The notes under the pieces were generated by a model. That model saw nothing but the letters and a program-made list of their open reading frames with translations. It did not search any database and was not told the origin of the DNA. A stretch of 48,781 nt of DNA from Lachnospiraceae bacterium. GTDB taxonomy: Bacteria; Bacillota; Clostridia; Lachnospirales; Lachnospiraceae. Shown here piece by piece: positions 1 to 7,138 of the stretch. The stretch is taken from assembly GCA_028696165.1 (NCBI GenBank), contig JAQVHQ010000007.1, positions 42,016 through 90,796 of the forward strand, given 5' to 3'. Both the position numbers and the translations under genes were made by a program. Positions within the stretch are counted from its first letter, which is position 1. Each line of letters starts with the position of its first letter.

Positions 1-600
1 GATACGTACTTTCCTCCTGCATTTACGTATCAAAATCGACTTCCTTGCTTCTGGATACGTACTTTCCTCCTGCATTTACGTATCAAAATCGACTTCCTTG
101 CTTCTGGATACGTACTTTCCTCCTGCATTTACGTATCAAAATCGACTTTCTTGCTTCTGGATACGTACTTTCCTCCTGCATTTACGTATCAAAATCGACT
201 TTCTTGCTTCTGGATACGTACTTTCCTCCTGCATTTACGTATCAAAATCGACTTCCTTGCTTCTGGATACGTACTTTCCTCCTGCATTTACGTATCAAAA
301 TCGACTTCCTTGCTTCTGGATACGTACTTTCCTCCTGCATTTACGTATCAAAATCGACTTTCTTGCTTCTGGATACGTACTTTCCTCCTGCATTTACGTA
401 TCAAAATCGACTTCCTTGCTTCTGGATACGTACTTTCCTCCTGCATTTACGTATCAAAATCGACTTCCTTGCTTCTGGATACGTACTTTCCTCTTACATT
501 TACGTATCAAAATCGACTTCCTTGCTTCTGGATACGTACTTTCCTCCTGCATTTACGTATCAAAATCAACTTTCTTGCTTCTGGATACGTACTTTCCTCC
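1..600. repeat. 53-bp tandem repeat array, at least 11 full copies
   Basis: Units begin at 1, 54, 107, 160, 213, 266, 319, 372, 425, 478 and 531, and a truncated twelfth begins at 584. Each unit holds GATACGTA, 15 bp, its inverse TACGTATC, then 22 bp, so the palindromic core TACGTA recurs at alternating short and long spacing. Copies are nearly identical; the main variation is CTTCC/CTTTC in the 22-bp segment, with small changes in the copies at 478 and 531. On the minus strand the 15-bp loop contains AGGAGGAAAG, which resembles a ribosome site inside a hairpin. The array is cut by the window edge, so its true length is unknown. No protein function is suggested: plus-strand reading frames stay open only because the unit contains no plus-strand stop codon. 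Confidence 0.97.
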
Positions 601-811
601 ACTTTTCACTTATACTAAAATTAAATAAGCATTGTCCATCTCTGAATACATCCTCCCCATTCACCGCCTACCGTCGAACACCCACAACATACTAAGCCCC
701 TAACCTCCCGACTCCCACACCTCCGTGCCATCTAGCATGGCACGCGCCTTCACTGCCAGCAACAACCTTCCAACCTTCACTCCCAACCTTCACTCCCAGC
801 CTCCACTCCCA
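601..811. repeat. Gene-free pyrimidine-rich spacer with small hairpin and 13-bp repeats
   Basis: No gene is visible. A small perfect hairpin has arms at 725-731 and 737-743 (GTGCCAT / ATGGCAC) around a CTAG-containing loop. From 772 a 13-bp unit (AACCTTCACTCCC, then AGCCTCCACTCCC) repeats three times (772-784, 785-797, 798-810) and runs directly into the left end of the large palindrome at 812. The plus strand is strongly C/T-rich. Confidence 0.8.
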
Positions 812-1098
812 GCCTTGGCGATTCGTTCGTCTGGCTGACCGGATAACCATTGCTTTTTAGTGATATCGAATAAGCTAATAATAATCTTAGGGCGAGAAAG
901 AGCCGATACTGCGGGCGCAAGGTGTTTACCAAAACACCTTGCGAAGGCACACTGAAGTGTGTATGCATCAGCATACACGCTGAATGTGCCTGATCCCGCA
1001 GTATCGACTCTTTCTCGCCCTTAGATTATTACAGCGAAATGACCTATCACTAAAAAGCAATGGTTATCCGGTCAGCCAGACGAACGAATCGCCAAGGC
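812..1098. repeat. 287-bp nested palindrome with inner hairpins
   Basis: The outer arms 812-865 and 1045-1098 are perfect 54-bp inverted copies. Two unpaired stretches of 14 nt (866-879 and 1031-1044) lead to a second pair of arms, 880-915 and 995-1030, 36 bp with two mismatches. Inside these sit two hairpins: 916-927 with 932-943 (12-bp perfect stem, loop ACCA), and 945-951 with 985-991 enclosing 957-966 with 971-980 (loop ATCA). Either strand would fold into a long rod with a branched head. There is no credible gene; open frames on both strands simply read the same arms. It could be a palindromic mobile element (MITE-like), a structured RNA gene or a cruciform-forming DNA site. I do not recognise the family. 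Confidence 0.93.
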
Positions 1099-1170
1099 GT
1101 CCGCCCTCCCGCAACCTACAAACTGCCAACCGCTACAAACTGCCAGCTACTACAAACTACAAACTACAAC

Positions 1171-1303
1171 CTACCAACTACCATCTGCCATCTACCATCT
1201 ACCAACTGCCATCTACCATCTGCCAACTACCAGCTGCCAGCTGCCAGCTACCAACTGTCATCTACCAACTACCATCTACCAACTGCCATCTACCAATTAC
1301 CAC
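1171..1303. repeat. Heptamer repeat array, consensus CTRCCAN, 19 units
   Basis: Nineteen consecutive 7-bp units follow the pattern CTACCAA / CTACCAT / CTGCCAT / CTGCCAG with little deviation. A looser version of the same composition extends back to about 1120. On the minus strand the pattern is NTGGYAG, so GG recurs every seven bases. The array ends eight bases before the stop codon of niaR, so minus-strand transcription of niaR would run into it. No coding role is likely because the frame changes every unit. Confidence 0.9.
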
Positions 1304-1311
1304 AAAAAAGT

Positions 1312-1869
1312 CTACAACTCCCCTTCCTTCATCTCCCAAAAATTCACCGGCTCATAATCCTGTAACTGTGCCAAAAACCCTTCCTCCTGCAGCTTATCCT
1401 GAATATCATCCAAAGTCTCCTCACTATCCGCAACAATCGTATGATAATGATAATCCGCCGTAATATTCTTCAACGGAGATGACTTCCCATTGGCAAACCT
1501 CTCCATATATTTCTTAATATCCCGCCGTGATTTCAGATTCAAATCAGCCCGAACCACACCATAAACCTTATGATAAACAAACACATCCTTAATCTTACCG
1601 CCCAAATCCACAATATCCTGAAGTTCCAGTTCAATCTGCTCATCCGTATGTTTCACCTTAAACACACGCTGAATCTCCCGATCCCCCTGAATAATATATC
1701 CCCTGTTCGTAGACATAATCTCATACCCATTTGCACGTATAATAGCCATATCCTGTACAATAACCTGACGGCTCACTGCCATGTGCTTGGATAATTCTGC
1801 CCCCGGAACCGGCTTAGTACTTGACTCTAAGATTCGTATAATTCGATCTCTTCTCTCTTCTCCGCTCAT
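1312..1869 (-). CDS. niaR: NiaR-type niacin-responsive repressor of NAD synthesis (HTH + 3H domain)
   Basis: A 185-residue transcription factor. Residues about 5-60 form a winged helix-turn-helix of the HTH_11 type, with a recognition region near AVSRQVIVQD. Residues about 70-180 form the 3H domain, named for its conserved histidines: H74, H100 and the HYH pair H141/H143, with E82. In the Thermotoga maritima family member, equivalent His/Glu residues bind a metal. Family members (B. subtilis YrxA/NiaR) repress NAD biosynthesis and niacin uptake genes when niacin is plentiful. The position just downstream of nadA-nadB-nadC supports the same role. It is separated from nadC by 228 nt carrying a promoter, so it can be expressed on its own. 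The function is confident; the ligand is inferred from family. Confidence 0.93.
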   Translation of the reverse strand: MSGEERRDRIIRILESSTKPVPGAELSKHMAVSRQVIVQDMAIIRANGYEIMSTNRGYIIQGDREIQRVFKVKHTDEQIELELQDIVDLGGKIKDVFVYHKVYGVVRADLNLKSRRDIKKYMERFANGKSSPLKNITADYHYHTIVADSEETLDDIQDKLQEEGFLAQLQDYEPVNFWEMKEGEL

Positions 1870-2052
1870 GCTTATCTTCCTCTTCCATCCGGTCTAATAA
1901 TATCTCACTTGTTATTCACCTTAACTATTTCATCTTGTAAAATGTAATGCACAATCCTTATAATATCTAATCCTTATAATACCTCGCCTGCTGTCCATTT
2001 CACTACATGATCTCAGTATCAAAAGAACAAACGTCCTCTTAACCATATCATC

Positions 2053-2082
2053 ATTATATGGCATATAACCCTAAAGAGTCAA
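2053..2082 (-). promoter_or_regulatory. Sigma-A type promoter for niaR
   Basis: Read on the minus strand, TTGACT (2077-2082) is followed after 18 bp by TATAAT (2053-2058), shortly after the nadC stop. Transcription would start near 2046 and leave a leader of about 175 nt before niaR. Within this leader a short direct repeat, ATTATAAGGATT, occurs twice (around 1955-1985). No terminator hairpin was seen after nadC, so niaR may also be read through from the nad operon. Confidence 0.6.
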
Positions 2083-2097
2083 ATATTTCACATCAAT

Positions 2098-2952
2098 CTA
2101 TACCGCATGGAGATTCTTCAAAGAAATATCAAGAATCGGTGCCGAATGTGTCAACGCCCCACTGGAAATAAAATCTACCCCCAGATCCGTCAATTTTGCA
2201 ATATTCTCCTTCGTTACATTACCGGATACCTCAACTTCCGCCTTACCATCTATGATATCCATAGCCTCACGCATATCTTCATGGCTCATATTATCCAGCA
2301 TAATAATATCAGCTCCAGCTTCCACAGCATCCTTCACCATCTGGATATTCTCAACTTCCACTTCTATCTTTCTTACAAATGGCGCATATTCCTTAGCCAT
2401 TCTGATTGCCTGCTTTACACCACCAGCTGCACCGATATGATTATCTTTAAGCATCACACCATCCGTCAGATTGTACCGGTGATTATTACCGCCGCCAATA
2501 CGTACAGAATATTTTTCAAATATACGATTGTTTGGACTGGTCTTTCTAGTATCCAGCAATTTCGTCTTACTCCCTTCCAATAAAGCAGCTACCGAATGGG
2601 TATAAGTCGCGATTCCGCTCATACGCTGCAGATAATTAAGTGCGGTTCTCTCCCCGCAAAGAAGTGTCCGGATATCTCCATACACCTTACCCATAAGCTG
2701 TCCCTTCTTAACTTCAGCTCCATCTTCTACATAAAACTCAATTTTAACTTGCTCGTCAAGAAGTTCAAACACCCGTGCAAATACCTGCAGACCACAGATG
2801 ATTCCATCTTCTTTACATATAAGTTCCACTTCTCCAGCCTGTGCATGAGGCATCACACTATTAGTCGAAACATCCTCGCTTGTAATATCTTCTTTTAATG
2901 CCCCCAAGATAAGGGGATCTACATTTAATTTTAAAGTAACCTGATCAAACAT
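2098..2952 (-). CDS. nadC: Nicotinate-nucleotide pyrophosphorylase (carboxylating), quinolinate phosphoribosyltransferase
   Basis: A 284-residue enzyme converting quinolinate and PRPP to nicotinate mononucleotide, CO2 and pyrophosphate, the third step of de novo NAD synthesis. Family signatures are visible: CGERTALN (about 99-106), DTRKT (134-138), HRYNL (158-162), LKDNH (168-172) and the phosphate-binding glycine-rich end ISSGALTHSAP. The length is standard for the family. The ATG lies one base from the nadB stop, with an AGAAGGGAAG ribosome site inside the end of nadB, so the genes are co-translated as one operon nadA-nadB-nadC. Confidence 0.97.
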   Translation of the reverse strand: MFDQVTLKLNVDPLILGALKEDITSEDVSTNSVMPHAQAGEVELICKEDGIICGLQVFARVFELLDEQVKIEFYVEDGAEVKKGQLMGKVYGDIRTLLCGERTALNYLQRMSGIATYTHSVAALLEGSKTKLLDTRKTSPNNRIFEKYSVRIGGGNNHRYNLTDGVMLKDNHIGAAGGVKQAIRMAKEYAPFVRKIEVEVENIQMVKDAVEAGADIIMLDNMSHEDMREAMDIIDGKAEVEVSGNVTKENIAKLTDLGVDFISSGALTHSAPILDISLKNLHAV

Positions 2953-4263
2953 CTATACTACTTCCCTTCTGTTATTTACATATTCGATTTCATTCCTAAC
3001 CAGTACCTGATAGGATTTTTCCAAAGCATCCACATTTTTATAATTTTCTAAATTTACTGAATCCATAACCTTTACATCTAAGTGTAGTATCTCTCCATTA
3101 TTGGAAATGCCGCTTACCATATCTTTGGCCGCACGCTTGGCAAATACAAGGCTTTCTAAAAGTGAATTGCTGGCCAGACGATTTCGTCCGTGAACACCAT
3201 TGCATGCAGTCTCACCTACCGCATACAACTGCTCCATAGAAGTTTTACTGCTGTAATCCACTTTCACGCCACCCATGAAGTAATGCTGGGCAGGAACAAC
3301 CGGGATACATTCCTTTGTGACATCATATCCCATCTCACGGCAATGCTGCACTATATTAGGAAAATGTGCCTTGAGTTCTTCTTCCGGAATAGTCCTCAGA
3401 TCTTCCCATACAAACTCTGTCCCATCCTTTTGCATCTGCTGATATATCTTCTCAGTAAGTACATCTCTAGGCAGAAGTTCATCTACGAAGCGATTCATGT
3501 TCTTATCATACAGCTTCGCGCCTTCTCCCCTTACCGATTCAGATATGAGAAAGCTTCTGTTTTCCTCAGCATACAGAGTGGTGGGATGAATCTGAATATA
3601 ATCGATATTTTCCAGTTCCACGCCATGTTTCAAAGAAACCGCCAAAGCATCTCCTGTCAAATGATCAAAGTTTGTCGAATGTTTATAAAGCCCCCCTATC
3701 CCACCAGTAGCCAGCACGGTAACTTTTGCACTTATTTTTTCCAGAGAATGGTCTTCTTTTTCCACAACTGCCCCGTAGCATCTATTCTCGTAAGTGATAA
3801 GATCAAGCATTGTTGTATGCTCCATTATGACAACATTAGGAAGTTTCCTTACATTAGCCAGCAGCTTACTGGTGATTTCTTTCCCTGTCACATCTTCATG
3901 AAATAAAATTCTTTTTCTGGAATGAGCACCTTCTCTGGTAAAAGCAAGATTTCCATCCGCATCACGCTTAAAATCCGCCCCGTACTCCAATAAATCTTTT
4001 ACCACATCCCGGGAAGAGCGAATCATAATATCCACAGATTTCTTATCATTTTCATAGTGCCCTGCACGCAGAGTATCCTGGAAATAGCTATCATAATCTT
4101 CGTCGTCTCTTAACATACACATACCACCCTGCGCCAGAAATGAATCGCTGTTTTCCACCCGGGATTTGGTAATGATTAACACCTGCTTATCTCTCGGAAG
4201 CTGCAATGCACAATAGAGTCCTGAGCATCCGCTTCCCACAATTAATACATCTGTCTTTTTCAT
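2953..4263 (-). CDS. nadB: L-aspartate oxidase, short clostridial form
   Basis: A flavoprotein oxidising L-aspartate to iminoaspartate, the substrate of NadA. The N-terminus has the FAD-binding Rossmann motif (VLIVGSGCSGLYCA). The substrate/flavin regions LAQGGMCM and EGAHSRKRILFHEDVTG and the C-terminal FAD motif GRNRLASNSLLESLVF are all present. At 436 residues it is about 100 shorter than E. coli NadB and lacks most of the C-terminal helical domain. An in-frame TTG lies 18 bases upstream (4281), but the ATG at 4263 gives the standard MKKTDVLIVG start and sits one base after the nadA stop. In anaerobes of this group fumarate rather than oxygen is the likely electron acceptor (inference). 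Confidence 0.95.
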   Translation of the reverse strand: MKKTDVLIVGSGCSGLYCALQLPRDKQVLIITKSRVENSDSFLAQGGMCMLRDDEDYDSYFQDTLRAGHYENDKKSVDIMIRSSRDVVKDLLEYGADFKRDADGNLAFTREGAHSRKRILFHEDVTGKEITSKLLANVRKLPNVVIMEHTTMLDLITYENRCYGAVVEKEDHSLEKISAKVTVLATGGIGGLYKHSTNFDHLTGDALAVSLKHGVELENIDYIQIHPTTLYAEENRSFLISESVRGEGAKLYDKNMNRFVDELLPRDVLTEKIYQQMQKDGTEFVWEDLRTIPEEELKAHFPNIVQHCREMGYDVTKECIPVVPAQHYFMGGVKVDYSSKTSMEQLYAVGETACNGVHGRNRLASNSLLESLVFAKRAAKDMVSGISNNGEILHLDVKVMDSVNLENYKNVDALEKSYQVLVRNEIEYVNNRREVV

Positions 4264-4264
4264 A

Positions 4265-5224
4265 TTATTTTGCCATCTCAAGCATCTTCTTTAACGGTGC
4301 CATTGCCTTTCTTCGTACCTCTTCAGAGACGAAAACTTCATTGCACTCTGTTTCCAGTACCATCTTTACTTTTTCAAGAGTTACTTTTTCCATATTCACG
4401 CATACCTGGCTGCAGCTGACTGCATGAAAAATCTTATCAGGATTTTTCTGCTTCAGCTCATGAAATACCCCGATTACCGTTCCTATGATAAATTCCTTTG
4501 CATCACTTTGTGTTGCATAATCGATGATACCGGAAGTACTGCCTATGTAATCAGCCTCTTCTAATACAGACTTCGGACATTCCGGATGGGCTAAAAAAAG
4601 GGCTTCCGGATACTTATTTTTTGCTTCAAGCACCTGTTCTCTGGTCAACTGATGATGTCTCGGGCAATATCCCGGATTCAATATAATATTTTTTTCCGGA
4701 ACCTGACTTGCCACATAACTTCCCAGATTCTGATCCGGAATAAAGAAAATATTTTTATTTGGCAGGTTCTTCACAATTTTCACTGCATTGGATGAAGTTA
4801 CACACACATCTGAGAAGGTCTTCGTCTCTGCTGTGGAATTAATATAACAGACCACCGCAACATCTGGATATTCTTCCCGTACCTTTTTTATGTCCTCAAG
4901 CTCAATCATATGTGCCATGGGACAATCTGCTGTAGCATCTGGCATAAACACACGTTTTTGGGGGTTTAATATCTTGGCACTTTCTCCCATAAACTCCACT
5001 CCGGCAAAAACGATGGATTTATTCTCTAGTTTCGTGGCAATTTTACTTAAATAAAAAGAATCTCCCACATAATCTGCTATATCCTGCACATCCCCGGGCA
5101 CATAATAGTGCGCTAAGATTACGGCATCTTTTTCCTGTTTTAATTTCTGAATCTCCTCTGCTATTGACACAACATCCTCCTTACATACCTTCTGTATGAT
5201 TTTCAATATTTTTACTTGAGACAT
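4265..5224 (-). CDS. nadA: Quinolinate synthase A, iron-sulfur enzyme
   Basis: A 319-residue quinolinate synthase condensing iminoaspartate with dihydroxyacetone phosphate. Three repeated subdomains typical of NadA are visible, with AHYYVPGDVQDIADYVGDS near residue 38. The likely [4Fe-4S] ligands are C101 (ADCPMAH), C216 (HPECP) and C275 (CVNM); C187 in GYCPRHH is an additional conserved-looking cysteine. It is the first gene of the nadA-nadB-nadC operon, with its own promoter immediately upstream. It almost abuts nadB (1 nt). Confidence 0.97.
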   Translation of the reverse strand: MSQVKILKIIQKVCKEDVVSIAEEIQKLKQEKDAVILAHYYVPGDVQDIADYVGDSFYLSKIATKLENKSIVFAGVEFMGESAKILNPQKRVFMPDATADCPMAHMIELEDIKKVREEYPDVAVVCYINSTAETKTFSDVCVTSSNAVKIVKNLPNKNIFFIPDQNLGSYVASQVPEKNIILNPGYCPRHHQLTREQVLEAKNKYPEALFLAHPECPKSVLEEADYIGSTSGIIDYATQSDAKEFIIGTVIGVFHELKQKNPDKIFHAVSCSQVCVNMEKVTLEKVKMVLETECNEVFVSEEVRRKAMAPLKKMLEMAK

Positions 5225-5257
5225 AGACTCTGTCCGCTAAAATTGATTTTTTGTCTC

Positions 5258-5311
5258 TGACATATTTTCTGACATGTTGGGTATTATAGCACAGTTCTTT
5301 ACATGTGACAA
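5258..5311 (-). promoter_or_regulatory. nadA promoter with candidate NiaR operator
   Basis: On the minus strand, TTGTCA (5306-5311), a 17-bp spacer and a perfect TATAAT (5283-5288) precede nadA. Immediately downstream, at the expected transcription start, the plus-strand word TGACAT occurs twice, 12 bp apart (5258-5263 and 5270-5275). TGTGACA is also seen at 5304-5310, overlapping the -35 box. The promoter is well supported. Assigning the TGACAT words to NiaR is inference from gene context. Confidence 0.75.
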
Positions 5312-5383
5312 GACAGATGTATTAATATATGTAAATTCACTTGAGATTCAACTGAATTATCTGTTGGTTCTATACAAATTTTC

Positions 5384-5423
5384 ATAAAAAAGTGATATAC
5401 CGTTTTATCGATATATCACTTTT
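5384..5423 (-). terminator. Intrinsic terminator of the receiver-GGDEF gene
   Basis: Stem arms at 5388-5399 and 5412-5423 are perfect 12-bp inverses (AAAAGTGATATA / TATATCACTTTT). The minus-strand transcript continues into a T-run. It lies eight bases after the stop codon of the upstream gene and separates it from the nadA promoter. Confidence 0.8.
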
Positions 5424-5431
5424 GAATCTGT

Positions 5432-6736
5432 TTATTTATTTCCCAACTGTTTCAAAGTTCTGCGCTTTACTGCATTGCTGTCTAACGGAGTCGCAAGTAT
5501 ATCTGATACCCCATTTAAGAGCGCCGCTTTATACTGGGACATCTCACCTTCTTCACAGATGGCAATCGTTTTTTCAAAATCAACCCACGGATATTGTGCC
5601 ATTTCCTGCCAGTACTTCTCACCGTCCTTCTGGTACTCTGATACATCCGCATAAATCATTGAAATCTTCTCTGTATCCCGTGGTTTAATGCGCTTCAAAT
5701 CATCCAGAGTCAATGCTTCTACCACACGCACTTCCTGTGGCATATTTCCTAAGATAATACTGCACACACTCCTGTTCCGGCTGATTAGTAAAACCACCTG
5801 GCGTTCATCATCATCCAGATTCACCGGCTCTACTCCATATTCCCGATAACAGGCTTTTCCATCTTCTTTTGCACGATAAAGAGCCTCATCCGCCTTATGG
5901 AAAAGCTCACTGTAAGAAGTGGGGATTCGCTCATTACATGCAATTCCTATACTTAAGGTTACATTTTCAGGAATCGTTAAGTTTGGCTTGTACCTCATAA
6001 TCTGAATCAACTCATTTACTTTCCGGTACACGATGTCCTTCGTAGGTACATCTACCATCAGTACAACAAATTCATCACCGCCAATTCGTCCCACTATATC
6101 GGTCTTACGAAAATGACTGGAAAGCATATCCGCAATGATTTTGATAACATGATCACCTGCCAAATGTCCAGATATGTCATTTACGGATTTGAAATTATCA
6201 ATATCTATGACAAACATTACATTTTGTCCCACCTGCACATTTTTCAAATTCTCATGTATGAGATATTCCACCGTATTTTTATTATACAGTCCTGTCATCT
6301 GGTCCAATTCAGACCGTACTTTCAACTTCTGTGCTTCTAATTCCACCGTAAGGTATCTTCTATGAGATGCAAGCACATTATTGACTCTGGACAGTACGAT
6401 TTCCGGTACAAATGGCTTCGTAATGTAGTCATTCGCACCCAATTCAAAGGCATGTACCTGATCCTCCATGGCGGAACTGCTGGTGATGACAACAACCGGT
6501 ACGGTTTTAAAATCTTCCATGTCCATTCTTTTTTTCAACACATCAAAACCTGACATCCCGGGCATAATCAAATCAAGTAAAACCAAGTCGATATTGCCGC
6601 TGCAGCTCTCTAACATAGCCAAGCCTTCTTCCCCGGACTCTGCCTCCAGCACGGCATACTTGCTGTCAAATAAAACTTTTAGTATCTGACGATTCATCTC
6701 ATCATCATCTACGACCAACATTGTGGTTGTTTCCAT
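5432..6736 (-). CDS. Response regulator diguanylate cyclase (REC-GGDEF, PleD-like)
   Basis: A 434-residue cytoplasmic signalling protein. Residues 1-125 form a receiver domain with acidic pocket D10-D12, phospho-acceptor D55 (VLLDLIMP), T85 and K107. Residues about 140-300 form a GGDEF domain with an intact GGDEF motif (219-223), so it should make cyclic di-GMP. An RxxD inhibitory I-site (R210-D213) lies just upstream, so product inhibition is expected. Residues about 310-434 resemble a second, degenerate receiver-like fold without an obvious phospho-acceptor. No partner kinase is adjacent. A c-di-GMP-I riboswitch and terminator lie in its leader, giving a second layer of feedback. Confidence 0.9.
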   Translation of the reverse strand: METTTMLVVDDDEMNRQILKVLFDSKYAVLEAESGEEGLAMLESCSGNIDLVLLDLIMPGMSGFDVLKKRMDMEDFKTVPVVVITSSSAMEDQVHAFELGANDYITKPFVPEIVLSRVNNVLASHRRYLTVELEAQKLKVRSELDQMTGLYNKNTVEYLIHENLKNVQVGQNVMFVIDIDNFKSVNDISGHLAGDHVIKIIADMLSSHFRKTDIVGRIGGDEFVVLMVDVPTKDIVYRKVNELIQIMRYKPNLTIPENVTLSIGIACNERIPTSYSELFHKADEALYRAKEDGKACYREYGVEPVNLDDDERQVVLLISRNRSVCSIILGNMPQEVRVVEALTLDDLKRIKPRDTEKISMIYADVSEYQKDGEKYWQEMAQYPWVDFEKTIAICEEGEMSQYKAALLNGVSDILATPLDSNAVKRRTLKQLGNK

Positions 6737-6825
6737 ATCTAACTACTCCATTCTGTGATACTACTAAAATGATTATTCATTTACCTTTGGTTATTCTTTA
6801 TATTACTCTATTCTAATATCTTTTC

Positions 6826-6852
6826 AAAAAAAGTAGCCCTCAAAAAGGGCTA
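6826..6852 (-). terminator. Riboswitch-associated intrinsic terminator
   Basis: On the minus strand, TAGCCCT (6846-6852), loop TTTTG, AGGGCTA (6834-6840) is followed by seven or more T residues (6832-6826). It lies 14 nt after the end of the c-di-GMP aptamer and about 90 nt before the diguanylate cyclase start codon, so it is the likely expression platform. Confidence 0.88.
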
Positions 6853-6865
6853 TCACACTCCACTG

Positions 6866-6940
6866 TAACTGGCTGTCTACCTATCTTGTGATATAGACCC
6901 TGTAGCTTTGCGTCACTGCCTCACGACAGTTTTGCCTTTT
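6866..6940 (-). promoter_or_regulatory. Cyclic di-GMP-I riboswitch (GEMM-I)
   Basis: The minus strand shows the GEMM-I core in order. GGCAAAACTG opens it. A stem ACTGTC/GGCAGT is closed by the GNRA tetraloop GTGA. The diagnostic GACGCAAAGC follows, then CACAGG-like TACAGGGTCTA, and a second stem GTCTA / TAGAC with the tetraloop-receptor part GATAGGTAGAC. It is followed by an intrinsic terminator and then the receiver-GGDEF gene. Whether ligand turns the gene on or off cannot be decided by eye; a feedback role on cyclic di-GMP synthesis is the natural reading. Confidence 0.93.
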
Positions 6941-6955
6941 ATCTTGAATAACTCT

Positions 6956-6984
6956 ATTTTAGTACTTATGGCTTATTTTTTCAA
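6956..6984 (-). promoter_or_regulatory. Promoter of the c-di-GMP riboswitch transcript
   Basis: Minus strand TTGAAA (6979-6984), 17-bp spacer, TAAAAT (6956-6961). This would start transcription about 10 nt before the aptamer, the right distance for a riboswitch leader. Confidence 0.6.
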
Positions 6985-7068
6985 GCTTATATAACTATTT
7001 ATGTGTATTTATGTGTGTTTTTATATTCTTTTAATTTCACATGTCAGCACTCTCAATCGCTATTAATG

Positions 7069-7098
7069 AAGCCCGGAAACATATCGATTTCCAGGCTT
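7069..7098. terminator. Hairpin, possible bidirectional terminator
   Basis: Arms at 7069-7079 and 7088-7098 (AAGCCCGGAAA / TTTCCAGGCTT) pair with one mismatch. Only the plus-strand side is followed by a T-rich tail; the minus side (after the permease remnant) lacks a clear T-run. The rest of 6985-7138 is AT-rich and shows no gene. Confidence 0.5.
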
Positions 7099-7138
7099 TT
7101 ATCTTTTGAAATATTATATTTAGCTCATCAAGAAGGTA

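Noticed and set aside
1-600. CRISPR array
   Set aside because: All units are the same along their full length; there are no unique spacers and no cas genes.
45-695. Three overlapping plus-strand reading frames of 155-216 codons in the 53-bp array
   Set aside because: The repeat unit simply has no plus-strand stop codon, and because 53 is not a multiple of three all frames stay open. There is no ribosome site or sensible protein.
812-1098. Retron RNA, integron attC site or diversity-generating cassette
   Set aside because: No reverse transcriptase, integrase or related gene is near, and attC sites are much shorter and have unpaired extrahelical bases.
777-1463. Hypothetical proteins on both strands across the palindrome
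   Set aside because: Both strands give the same peptide from the inverted arms, then low-complexity sequence; this is a by-product of the palindrome.
3190-3906. 238-codon plus-strand frame opposite nadB
   Set aside because: It lies entirely antisense to a clear conserved enzyme and has no ribosome site or family features.
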